DNA from: Candidatus Electryonea clarkiae
Lineage (GTDB): Bacteria > Electryoneota > Electryoneia > Electryoneales > Electryoneaceae
Direction: 5' to 3'
Assembly: GCA_030765455.1 (NCBI GenBank)
Contig: JAVCCM010000069.1
Coordinates: 1-33,313 of the forward strand
DNA: 33,313 nucleotides
The notes below the pieces were generated by a model. That model did no database searches and had not been told where the DNA came from. It saw only the letters and a list, made by a program, of their open reading frames with translations. This document shows positions 26,570 through 33,313 of the stretch, piece by piece; position 1 is the stretch's first letter; the number at the start of each line of letters is the position of its first letter. The translations under genes were made by a program, and so were the position numbers.

Positions 26570-29500
26570 CTATTTTTGGTCTGGTTTTTCCTTGGTGTCT
26601 TTTTCGAGGGCTCTGAAGTAGTCGCGGATTACAGGTTTCCAGGCAGGCAGGAAATCACTTTCGAGGGCACGGAGCATTTTTTCACGAAGCAGGTTTTGTT
26701 CTTCCGGTTTTAATGATCCGGGGGAAATACGCTGAAAATCCCTCCCGGTGCGTGATAACCGTTCACGGCTGAATTCACGTTCTTGCAGGGATTTTTGTGA
26801 ATCAAGCAATCTTTGCAGGATTCGTTTCTGCAGCTTCCTCGTCCGGTTAGTGATATTTTTATCTTCCATATCTTTTGCCACAGCGTCCATTGCATCACCC
26901 AACCCCTCAAGGCTGCCAAGAATTTCTTCCATGCTTTGAGCCTGATTCTCTATCTTACGCATAGCATTCGCCATTGCCTGTTGACGGGCAGCCATCTGGG
27001 ACAATTGATCGCCTCCCGGTGATGATCCGGGCATGGGCATTGGCATTGATTGTGAAGCCTGGTTCATCGCCTGCTGCTGCGCTGCCATCTGGGAAAGCTG
27101 TTCCATCATTTCCTGGTAGCCGGTGCTGCTGCCTGACTGTTCCATGCTCTGTTTTGCATTGTCCAGGTCTCTGAGCCCACGATGAATAGCGGCAAGTGAC
27201 TTTCCCTGTTCGCCAGTAACATCGCGGGGGCGGCGGTCCGTATATTGTGATAAAGCTCTTTCCATGTGGCGTCGGGCGGATTCGAGTTCACCGAGTAACT
27301 TTGCTCCGACAAAAAAGGTCTTCTTTGTCAGTTCTGCCGCAGCCCTGGCTGACATATCCAAGCCTTCGCTTACACCAACCTGGCGAGCAGCCAAATCCCG
27401 GTATCGTGGACTGGCAACCCCAAGCTGACGTGATTCGTTTCTCAAAAGTTCCTGCCGACGGCTGACCAGCAGTAATCCTTCCATAATTCGATCCATGTCT
27501 TCAGCGATTTCCTGCTTTGACTGTTCTACCATACTCTGCTGCATCTGCGCAAGTCTGTCAGCCATTTGTTGAAGGGATTTGGCGTTTTGCTTCGAACTCT
27601 TTGCGGCATTACTTGTCTCGCTGCTGCGAAGCTGATCTGTGACCTCGGAGAGTTTTTCACCGAGGTTATCTTCTTCAACCTCATCAGATAGGTTATTCAG
27701 GGAATCGGAAAGTTCAGGATAATCCTTTGCGAATTCTTCGGCTGCTTTTTTCATTTCTTCCATCAACGAGGAAAACTCGTTCTCAAGCTGCTGCTGACGC
27801 AAAGCTTCGCGTTCGGAATCAATAGACGGATCATTTTCAAGTCGATCTGAAAGTTCTTTTTCACGTTGCGCGAGATCCTCAGCCCTGGAAGCCAGTTCCT
27901 CTATCCTGCGTTCTGCTTTTAACTGCTCAAGAATTGCAAGGCTTCGGTCAAGGCTCTTAATGAAATTTTCCTGATCTTGAGCAAATTGCTCCAGGGCGTC
28001 ACGAATTTTCTCGCCATCCTGATTTTGAATCGCCTGGCTCAATTCTTCCATAGCCTGGCGTAATTCAGGAGTGGAAATCTCTTCCATTAACTGTTGCAAT
28101 TTCTGGTATTTTTCCAGCAACTCAGAATTGACCATATCGTGCTCTTCAAAAGCATTCTTGAGTTCTTCCAGTGTTTGCGCCGCCTTCTCCAATTGTTCGA
28201 GTAGTTCCTGTTGTGAATTAACGGATTGTTGCAGGGACTGCGATTCCTCCCAACTCAAATCTTCCGGATTACTTTTTAAGCGTTCCAGTGTTTTCTCGAC
28301 CTTTTGGCGAATGTCCTCGGCGCGTTCCATCACCTCTTCAATTCCTTCGCTCACATTGATCTCTTCCTCCCTGCTGAGAGCAAAAAGATCATCAAGGCTG
28401 GGGAAAATCACACGGCGCAATTCACTACGTACCCGTTTGGCTCCTTTCCAGGCGTCATTGTCCCATGCTTCCACGAAATAATGAACCTCCTCGGTAGGCA
28501 GCAGTGGTAAGTCGGATAATCCCCACAAGGTTCTAACCTCAAAACGACCCGGAGCACTTACTTTTCCTCTCAAGGGAATTATCGCAAAAGCTTCCTCGCC
28601 AACAGAATCAGGATCAAGCAGCTCATTGTAAACACGAAACCTGAGATTTGCTTTTGAAATCCCATAATCATCGTCAACGACAGTTACAAAAGGCAAAGTC
28701 ATAGATTCAGGAATGATTGCACCGTCTTCCGGCAGGATAACTTCCACATGCGGCGGATAATCTTCCATCAGGTCAATACTCCACCGTAACGGTTCATCTC
28801 CGGGGACGTCATCATCAGCAACAAGGTTCACCCACCAGTTCCCATTGTTTTTTACCAGGAATCGACCTGAGGCTTTTCTGTCCTCTGTTTCTAAAAAGAT
28901 GGATGAGCTTTCTGAGTCCATACCGGCAATTACAAGTTCGGCATTCTTTAGCGGTCTGCTTGATTCGAGCTTTACAAGGGCGTGTGTACCCGGTAATCCT
29001 CTCACGTCACCAACGCCTTCAGGCAAGTGCAACGGTTCAAGCTTGGTGTAGGATGGGGGGAAAAGTGTCAGCTCCAGCCGTGCGATCCGGGGACGGGGTA
29101 CTACAATAACCGCCGCAGTATTACTGATGGCTTTTCCCGCTTGTGCATAGACAGAAAAATTACGTTGTGTATTAGTTGCCTGAGCGACATAACGACTCGA
29201 ATCGACAGGATTATCAGCATTCTCTATAGTGACAGAAACAGCGTTAATGGTTTTTATTGATCCTGATCCTTCATCAAGAAAAAAAGTTACCTCATCCGGA
29301 AGATGATGAAACGCCAGGACCGACAACATTATTGAATCACCCTGAATGACAGTTACCGTGTCCGGCATATCCAGTGAAAGCAGGACTGTCCCAGGCTTCA
29401 GGTAAACGGTATTCGGATTTATCAAACGTATGGCAGCATCAGAGATCGCTCTGCCTCCAACCAAAAGTATCAGGATAATCGCTGCGCCAACCCATGCGCC

Positions 29501-29974
29501 TGTTCGAATAGATTTCTTGAATAATCCGGTTCGAATATAATTATGAGGATCCAGTTTTTTTGATTCATTGTCGATCAGCTCCAACGCGGCAAATCGCAAC
29601 GAATCACTTGAATTGGTATTGGATAAGTTCTCAAGCTCAATAGCATCCAGGATCCGGTCACGTATTTCGGAATCCCGATTCCAGATAGTTCGTGCAATAG
29701 TTTTATTATCAGGAAATTTCTTCAGGATCAGCAAAACTGTTAGCGTGGTGAGTGCAGCGAGGCTTCCAAGTAGTATTATTCCTAACGTCCCAGTTACCAG
29801 TGGCATTCTGCCCGCGGGGCTCAACCAGGTAAATGTTTCAACCAGACTACTGATTGTTAGAATCAAAAGAACAAATGTCGTCCCTGTTACCAGGGCGGCA
29901 AAAGCCCATGAACGCTTTTGAAGACGCCTGATGTGTACTAGCAAATTATGTATATTTTCGATAGGGGAATGCAT
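26570..29974 (-). CDS. DUF4175 family membrane protein with long coiled coil
   Basis: The 1134-residue protein has N-terminal membrane helices at about residues 23-46 and 58-84, a soluble stretch, and a third at 158-174. A beta-rich, probably extracytoplasmic Ig-like region spans about 190-510 (PPSYTKLEPLHLPEGVGDVRG; VVDDDYGISKANLRFRV; VHYFVEAWDNDAWKG). A very long Glu/Gln/Leu coiled coil follows (about 535-1000), then a Met/Gln-rich segment in which QLSQMAAQQQAM and QLSQMAARQQAM repeat around a PMPMPGSSPGG linker, and a charged C-terminal tail. This layout matches DUF4175 proteins of FCB bacteria, which often sit near MoxR/BatA-type genes; their function is not established. It is the last of three consecutive minus-strand membrane genes. 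No strong ribosome site precedes the ATG. Confidence 0.85.
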   Translation of the reverse strand: MHSPIENIHNLLVHIRRLQKRSWAFAALVTGTTFVLLILTISSLVETFTWLSPAGRMPLVTGTLGIILLGSLAALTTLTVLLILKKFPDNKTIARTIWNRDSEIRDRILDAIELENLSNTNSSDSLRFAALELIDNESKKLDPHNYIRTGLFKKSIRTGAWVGAAIILILLVGGRAISDAAIRLINPNTVYLKPGTVLLSLDMPDTVTVIQGDSIMLSVLAFHHLPDEVTFFLDEGSGSIKTINAVSVTIENADNPVDSSRYVAQATNTQRNFSVYAQAGKAISNTAAVIVVPRPRIARLELTLFPPSYTKLEPLHLPEGVGDVRGLPGTHALVKLESSRPLKNAELVIAGMDSESSSIFLETEDRKASGRFLVKNNGNWWVNLVADDDVPGDEPLRWSIDLMEDYPPHVEVILPEDGAIIPESMTLPFVTVVDDDYGISKANLRFRVYNELLDPDSVGEEAFAIIPLRGKVSAPGRFEVRTLWGLSDLPLLPTEEVHYFVEAWDNDAWKGAKRVRSELRRVIFPSLDDLFALSREEEINVSEGIEEVMERAEDIRQKVEKTLERLKSNPEDLSWEESQSLQQSVNSQQELLEQLEKAAQTLEELKNAFEEHDMVNSELLEKYQKLQQLMEEISTPELRQAMEELSQAIQNQDGEKIRDALEQFAQDQENFIKSLDRSLAILEQLKAERRIEELASRAEDLAQREKELSDRLENDPSIDSEREALRQQQLENEFSSLMEEMKKAAEEFAKDYPELSDSLNNLSDEVEEDNLGEKLSEVTDQLRSSETSNAAKSSKQNAKSLQQMADRLAQMQQSMVEQSKQEIAEDMDRIMEGLLLVSRRQELLRNESRQLGVASPRYRDLAARQVGVSEGLDMSARAAAELTKKTFFVGAKLLGELESARRHMERALSQYTDRRPRDVTGEQGKSLAAIHRGLRDLDNAKQSMEQSGSSTGYQEMMEQLSQMAAQQQAMNQASQSMPMPMPGSSPGGDQLSQMAARQQAMANAMRKIENQAQSMEEILGSLEGLGDAMDAVAKDMEDKNITNRTRKLQKRILQRLLDSQKSLQEREFSRERLSRTGRDFQRISPGSLKPEEQNLLREKMLRALESDFLPAWKPVIRDYFRALEKDTKEKPDQK

Positions 29975-30069
29975 ACTGGATTTATTCTGAAATAATGATT
30001 AGTCCGGCTAAAATTTGATTCTCTATTAAGATACGCATCAAATCAGGGATCGTTGCATATAATGATGGG

Positions 30070-30561
30070 TTAATGGAAGAGAAAATACACAGCAATTACT
30101 CCATTGAATCCGATCAGGAAAATTATTGCGTTGCGCCAGAGTCGTCTCTTGTCAAGATGTTCGAAAGGTTTTTTCGAACTTATTGATTGACGTATCTGCT
30201 CGTCAGAAAGGTTTTTTCCTTTCAACCCAGGGATGATAATACATAAGATTTCAGGTAATTCCCTCGCCCGTGGTTGTGACTTTGAACTTTTCCATAGAGC
30301 AAGCGGTTTCATAATACCTATGACTGCCAGGTATGCTATCCCTAATGCCGGGATGTATATGAAATAACCAAGACTCTTACCGGGGAAAAAGTAACGGAAC
30401 AACAGATCAAGTGTAATGACTATACCGAGAAAACCAAATACTATAAGAATTCCCTCAATGGTCACTACCCCGCAATACAACCGCCACAACCGCCGCAAGG
30501 GATCGCCTGAAGGTTTTCGGGATTTCCGGTTTTCAGATTTGGATTTAACGCAATTCTCCAC
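30070..30561 (-). CDS. Short membrane protein resembling the N-terminal module of DUF4175 proteins
   Basis: The protein of about 163 residues has a basic N-terminus, two membrane helices (GVVTIEGILIVFGFLGIVIT and GYFIYIPALGIAYLAVIGIM), a soluble helical stretch, and a last helix (RRLWRNAIIFLIGFNGVIAV). The order and spacing echo the first ~175 residues of the neighbouring DUF4175 protein: RRLxxR...two helices...soluble...P-x-LD...helix after a basic pair. That suggests a truncated paralog or a partner, but similarity by eye is weak. The start is uncertain: GTG at 30561 or TTG at 30600; neither has a clear ribosome site and no ATG comes before the first helix. The 95-nt gap to the DUF4175 gene supports co-transcription. 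Confidence 0.55.
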   Translation of the reverse strand: MENCVKSKSENRKSRKPSGDPLRRLWRLYCGVVTIEGILIVFGFLGIVITLDLLFRYFFPGKSLGYFIYIPALGIAYLAVIGIMKPLALWKSSKSQPRARELPEILCIIIPGLKGKNLSDEQIRQSISSKKPFEHLDKRRLWRNAIIFLIGFNGVIAVYFLFH

Positions 30562-30595
30562 AATTAATTTAGAGCCTAACCTAAAATCAGGTTGA

Positions 30596-30637
30596 AGCAA
30601 TGCTTACAAGTGATAAAGCAATGCAGACAAGTAATAA
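30596..30637. repeat. Two tandem 21-bp repeats upstream of the short membrane protein gene
   Basis: AGCAATGC followed by ACAAGTGATAA or ACAAGTAATAA occurs twice head to tail (30596-30616 and 30617-30637) with 4 differences in 21. Two full helical turns is the spacing expected of a tandem operator, and the site overlaps the possible start of the minus-strand gene. It may instead be the worn edge of the adjacent repeat element. Confidence 0.55.
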
Positions 30638-30658
30638 AAACCGTTATTACATTTGACT

Positions 30659-30842
30659 TTCCCCAAAGGGGAATAATATGAATAGCCGTGGGCACCAGCC
30701 CACGGAGAACAATCACCACAACTATCTCGTCCCTGAAGGGGGCGTACAACAGTATGTACAACCTATTCAGGGTTGGTAAATTTCAATCCCAGTACCACAG
30801 GTTAACACCTGTGGCTATTCATGTTTTTCCCTTTCGGGGAAT
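30659..30842. repeat. Three-hairpin GAATAGCC repeat, inverted pair (copies 4 and 5)
   Basis: Copy 4 (plus strand): TTCCCC-AAA-GGGGAA, linker, GAATAGCC, stem CCGTGGGC / GCCCACGG (30686-30705), then CGTCCCTGAAGGGGGCG. Copy 5 (minus strand): TTCCCC-GAAA-GGG, linker, GAATAGCC, stem CCACAGGT / ACCTGTGG (30814-30795), then CAACCCTGAATAGGTTG. The pair is arranged as at 13850-14061, with the GNAC ends facing each other. It lies between two genes of the same minus-strand group and may affect the passage of transcription. Confidence 0.85.
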
Positions 30843-30865
30843 TTATTCAAACTATGCAGTTTCCG

Positions 30866-31777
30866 CTATTGGCTGTTTTCGGGTATCGGTATATTCAATG
30901 TGTCTTCTGTCATGATGCTGCTATCCATAACAGCAACGGTATCAACCGTCTCTATAGTAGATTCACCGGGCAGTTTGCTGTAATCGAGTTCACTGCCTCG
31001 CATGGAATGAGGAATCATGTAAATTGAGAATAAAATCAATGATGCAGCAAAAGCCCACCAGCGCCCACGTCTGTCACCGTTGGAACCGCGCATAAACCAG
31101 AGTGCGACAATCCACCCAACTACCGCAAGCAGTGTTTTATTATCAGTAAGGTCTTCGCCGAAGGGCCAGCCGGTCCAGAATGCCCCAAATGCATATTTCT
31201 GTACTACCGGTCCAAGAAAGAGCCCGCCGAGAACAAGAAGGCTAAATGCAATCCACGATATCTTTTTTACTTTCCCTCCACCAATCGCCGCAAGTAATAC
31301 TCTCATTGAAACGAACATTGCAGCGAACATGAATAAAACATGCGGTATCAATACAAAAGCCGGGACAGCACCTTTATACCTAATGATTGCCGGACCTTCA
31401 ACGGGAATAGTCACCTTTTCATCACCAGCCTGTAGCAAAACTTCGTATTCCAACTTTCCTGCCGGAGGCTGCATGGGTAAGGCGGCAACTAATGCTTCAC
31501 CCTCACGGTGCATTTTTATCCCACTAACATCCTCATCCATCTTATATCGTTTCCAGATGATTGAAGCATTTATCTGTTCGTTTGAAATCTTTACACTGAC
31601 TGGACAATCCTCGCCGGTATTATAATTTCGGAGTAGTTTGTAAGATATTTTTTCGCCTGCTATTTCAATTGTACCTCGTGCAGGATGAGTCGGACCGGTC
31701 AGCCGCTGATAAACAGCGGAAGCCAGGGTCAATACAAACGCAAGCAGCCAGATTAATATTGGTCGAATTAACTTCAT
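30866..31777 (-). CDS. Polytopic membrane protein of unknown function with extracytoplasmic beta domain
   Basis: The 303-residue protein starts with a membrane anchor (LIRPILIWLLAFVLTLASAVY). A beta-rich periplasmic domain follows (about residues 25-130: GTIEIAGEKISYKLLRNYNTGEDCPVSV is its start; PPAGKLEYEVLLQAGDEKV is its end). Then come four or five membrane helices (AVPAFVLIPHVLFMFAAMFV; ISWIAFSLLVLGGLFLGPVV; TLLAVVGWIVALWFM; WWAFAASLILFSIYMIPH) and an acidic, Thr-rich tail. I recall similar hypothetical proteins in FCB genomes but no named family. AAGGAA precedes the ATG. It is first of a minus-strand trio with the short membrane protein and DUF4175, although a repeat-filled 304-nt gap separates it from the next gene. 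A membrane or cell-envelope role is inferred from topology only. Confidence 0.75.
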   Translation of the reverse strand: MKLIRPILIWLLAFVLTLASAVYQRLTGPTHPARGTIEIAGEKISYKLLRNYNTGEDCPVSVKISNEQINASIIWKRYKMDEDVSGIKMHREGEALVAALPMQPPAGKLEYEVLLQAGDEKVTIPVEGPAIIRYKGAVPAFVLIPHVLFMFAAMFVSMRVLLAAIGGGKVKKISWIAFSLLVLGGLFLGPVVQKYAFGAFWTGWPFGEDLTDNKTLLAVVGWIVALWFMRGSNGDRRGRWWAFAASLILFSIYMIPHSMRGSELDYSKLPGESTIETVDTVAVMDSSIMTEDTLNIPIPENSQ

Positions 31778-32447
31778 AGTATTCCTTGATTATTACCTGA
31801 TAAAATGATATTACTTCAGTTAAGATGTTTACATCAGTTTTTCTATTGTGGATATTATAAGCAGGCAAGCCTGAAAATACAATCAGGTTTTTTTCATGGT
31901 TCTCAGATAAAAAGTTAATCCTTTAAAGAGACAGTGCCAATTTCGTAATCTGCAGCTCATTCATAATGTCAGGCTGCTATTTGTGCAAGGATATCAGAAT
32001 GAAATAGTTTTCTATCGTTTGCTTATACCGGGTTATCATTAGTAGCTTGTCCGGCTGGAAGTAATATTCTCTGAAAATGTTATAGTTGAAATAACATGAA
32101 ATATCCTGAATTCAAGCGGAAAAAATCCAGCCTCTTAAATCTACAAAATACTAGTGTTGAAAAATTGGGCGACAATCCTGTATCTAACGCCTCAAAGCTT
32201 GCTACGGGTAAGTTAACTTTCAATTTCAATAGACATTTAACCTCCTATGATTAAGAGCATCTAATTTGAAATCAGTCAATATTTAATCCTTACAGGAAAT
32301 GATAACAATAACAATAAGATAGATGATATATTTTTTATGTATAGCATTAAAGGTTTGATTAATATCAAAGTAATTTATGTAATGAATAATGTCTGCAGGA
32401 CAATTGGAATTGTGAACAGTAACTAACATTATATCGTCATCGGATAC
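31778..32447. other. Long AT-rich gap, probably decayed, no convincing gene
   Basis: This 670-nt stretch contains only short reading frames. One of 52 codons at 32096-32254 (plus strand) lacks a ribosome site. A weak hairpin CCTGA/TCAGG followed by seven T's lies at 31870-31894. The very low GC and the broken gene downstream suggest genetic decay. Confidence 0.5.
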
Positions 32448-32579
32448 ATGACGATTGCTGTGCCGCTCATTTTGGTAGCAGGAATCTATATTATTGGTAA
32501 CTTAAAGTTAATAAACCAGCGCAACCATAAAAGGAATACCTTCAACCACTCGATTGATACGTTGAAAACAATCAGTTAA
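32448..32579 (+). CDS. Possible short single-helix membrane peptide or gene fragment
   Basis: The 43-codon frame encodes a hydrophobic helix (MTIAVPLILVAGIYIIGNL) followed by a basic tail. Its stop codon ends one base before the flippase ATG at 32581, a spacing typical of translationally coupled genes. There is no ribosome site, and a stop codon lies seven codons upstream of the ATG. It may be the last membrane segment of a decayed upstream gene, for example from a polysaccharide locus. Confidence 0.3.
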   Translation: MTIAVPLILVAGIYIIGNLKLINQRNHKRNTFNHSIDTLKTIS

Positions 32580-32580
32580 T

Positions 32581-33169
32581 ATGATCGGAAACACTAACCG
32601 AAGCAGGATTAAATTCCTTTTAAATATAAGAAAACTTGACATTTTTAAGTCATTTTCGGCTTTCATGTCAGGTACATTTATTTTTGTTCTCGCGTCAAGC
32701 GTAGCCCAGATTTTAGTTGCACGTATGGTCGGCGTTGAAAACATGGGAATTGTAAAAGTAGCAATTATTTTTGAAAACTATTCGGCATTTTTGTCATTCG
32801 GATTGGGTTTTGGTCTATCCAGGCAATTACCATTAATGTTAGGACGAGGTGAATCCGATTCAGCAAGGGAGTTACTAAATACAGTATGGCAGTGGTTTAA
32901 TCTAGTTCGGGTCTAATTCCCCGAAGCTTGCTTCGTTGCAACAAGATAGTCGGGACTTGGGTTTGATGGAAGTCCCGGCAAGTCCAATTGATGCCTCGTA
33001 GCTTGCTGCGAGGTCGTTCACTATAATCGGAATTCTAAAATTTCTGGCCATGATTACCTATGGATATTTTATGTTTTTATCCATGGGCAAATTCAAGGTG
33101 CTTGGAGTATGTACAGTCTTAGCTGTCAATTATTTTTCCGGTTATGTCATTAGCTCAGCCAGTCATTGA
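32581..33169 (+). pseudogene. Polysaccharide flippase (Wzx/MATE-fold type), disrupted
   Basis: The first 111-codon frame (32581-32916) reads like the N-terminus of an oligosaccharide flippase: FKSFSAFMSGTFIFVLASS, then AQILVARMVGVENMGIV, then FGLGFGLSRQLPLMLGRG and SARELLNTVWQW. Full proteins have 400-500 residues and 12-14 helices. The frame stops where a palindromic repeat begins. Beyond the repeat, at 33017-33169 in a different frame, is a hydrophobic stretch (ILKFLAMITYGYFMFLSMGK, then FKVLGV) that fits a later flippase segment resembling the usual 'GxFKLLG' region. It ends at TGA shortly before a transposase start. About 30-40 residues expected between the two parts are missing. It cannot encode a working exporter. 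The first part is confident; the second is inferred. Confidence 0.65.
32917..33013. repeat. AGCTTGCT-type palindromic repeat inside the flippase gene
   Basis: Three hairpins are visible: CCGAAGC-TT-GCTTCG (about 32920-32935), GGGACTT / AAGTCCC (about 32952-32975), and CCTCGTAGC-TT-GCTGCGAGG (32994-33013, one G-T pair). The outer two share the GAAGCTTGCTTC/GTAGCTTGCTGC core and are related. The block stands exactly where the flippase reading frame ends, so it probably inserted there or replaced part of the gene. Confidence 0.7.
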
Positions 33170-33230
33170 CAAGAGTACTGAACATTCGTATATTACTATA
33201 CACAAGTACAGCATATATGCGGAGATAACA

Positions 33231-33313
33231 ATGGCTAAAATATTGTCGTTCTTTGATTTTCAAGATAGTTTTCCTGATGAACAAGCATGTTTTGATTACT
33301 TGTTCAAGTTGCG
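33231..33313 (+). CDS. IS1595-like transposase, N-terminal fragment cut by the window end
   Basis: The 27 visible codons read DFQDSFPDEQACFDYLFKL after a short leader. This matches the start of IS1595-family transposases, which open with F-P-(D/S)-E-x-A-C-x-x-Y-L-F-x-x-R-W just before a zinc-binding CPxC region. GGAG lies about 8 nt before the ATG. The catalytic DDE region is beyond the window. The left end of the element is not identified, but it should lie between the flippase remnant and 33230. The element probably contributed to loss of the flippase gene. Confidence 0.65.
   Translation, partial: MAKILSFFDFQDSFPDEQACFDYLFKL

Noticed and set aside
28071..28481. Ser-rich frame antisense to the DUF4175 coiled coil
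   Set aside because: Ser/Cys richness is the mirror of Glu/Gln-rich coding on the other strand.
31080..31625. 181-codon frame antisense to the polytopic membrane protein
   Set aside because: It is a shadow of the minus-strand gene with a ribosome site and coherent membrane topology.
31870..31894. Weak hairpin followed by seven T's
   Set aside because: The stem is only 5 bp and no plus-strand gene precedes it, so a terminator call is not supported.
32096..32254. Plus-strand 52-codon frame in the decayed gap
   Set aside because: No ribosome site, no recognisable motif and very AT-rich; probably a chance frame or an unrecognisable remnant.
1..33313. tRNA or rRNA genes
   Set aside because: I looked for a T-arm GTTCGAATC-type motif with an acceptor stem and for conserved rRNA segments and found none; a dedicated search could still reveal a divergent tRNA.

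Overview
The window looks like a chromosomal stretch from an uncultured, moderately AT-rich bacterium of the FCB supergroup or a related candidate phylum. The main evidence is five secreted proteins that end in a type IX-secretion-like C-terminal sorting domain (YPNPFN or FPNPFN near its start, an LGR/LGQ/MGQ motif in the middle, a basic or aliphatic last strand). A DUF4175 protein and many short palindromic intergenic repeats fit the same picture. No rRNA, tRNA, CRISPR array or complete insertion sequence was seen, so the lineage cannot be fixed further.

Layout. 1-3.2 kb: two minus-strand secreted cargo genes, a small sorting-domain protein and a parallel beta-helix protein. 3.2-4.0 kb: an intergenic region with a MITE-like inverted-repeat element. 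4.0-9.0 kb: a central-carbon block of an OadG-like small membrane subunit, a severely truncated oxaloacetate decarboxylase/pyruvate carboxylase alpha-chain gene, a malic enzyme (MaeB type) and ATP-dependent PEP carboxykinase. 9.1-10.9 kb: a low-molecular-weight phosphatase, divergent from class I fructose-1,6-bisphosphatase, which has a clear terminator. 11.0-13.7 kb: a radical SAM/B12-type protein and an alpha/alpha-toroid protein in a likely two-gene operon. 13.7-14.2 kb: a nested palindromic repeat element. 14.4-16.8 kb: a tiny holin-like membrane protein convergent with a secreted sorting-domain protein across a shared terminator. 17.8-22.3 kb: an aldo/keto reductase and a divergent subtilisin-like secreted protease. 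22.7-26.1 kb: a small exported protein and a second beta-helix cargo protein paralogous to the first. 26.1-31.8 kb: a minus-strand group of membrane genes (a 303-residue polytopic protein, a short protein resembling the DUF4175 N-terminus, and a full DUF4175 protein), interrupted by repeats. 31.8-33.3 kb: a decayed locus with a flippase gene broken by a short palindromic repeat, followed by the start of an IS1595-like transposase cut by the window edge.

Function. Malic enzyme, PEPCK and FBPase, with relics of a biotin-dependent decarboxylase, form a gluconeogenic/anaplerotic neighbourhood that links C4 acids to hexose phosphates. The secreted proteins are probably surface or extracellular cargo of a type IX system encoded elsewhere.

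The most unusual signal is the repeat landscape. One family has three consecutive hairpins around an invariant GAATAGCC core. Its stems differ between copies by compensating base changes, and four of the five copies are arranged as head-to-head pairs. Several other palindromic families fill nearly every long gap, and one of them sits inside the broken flippase gene.
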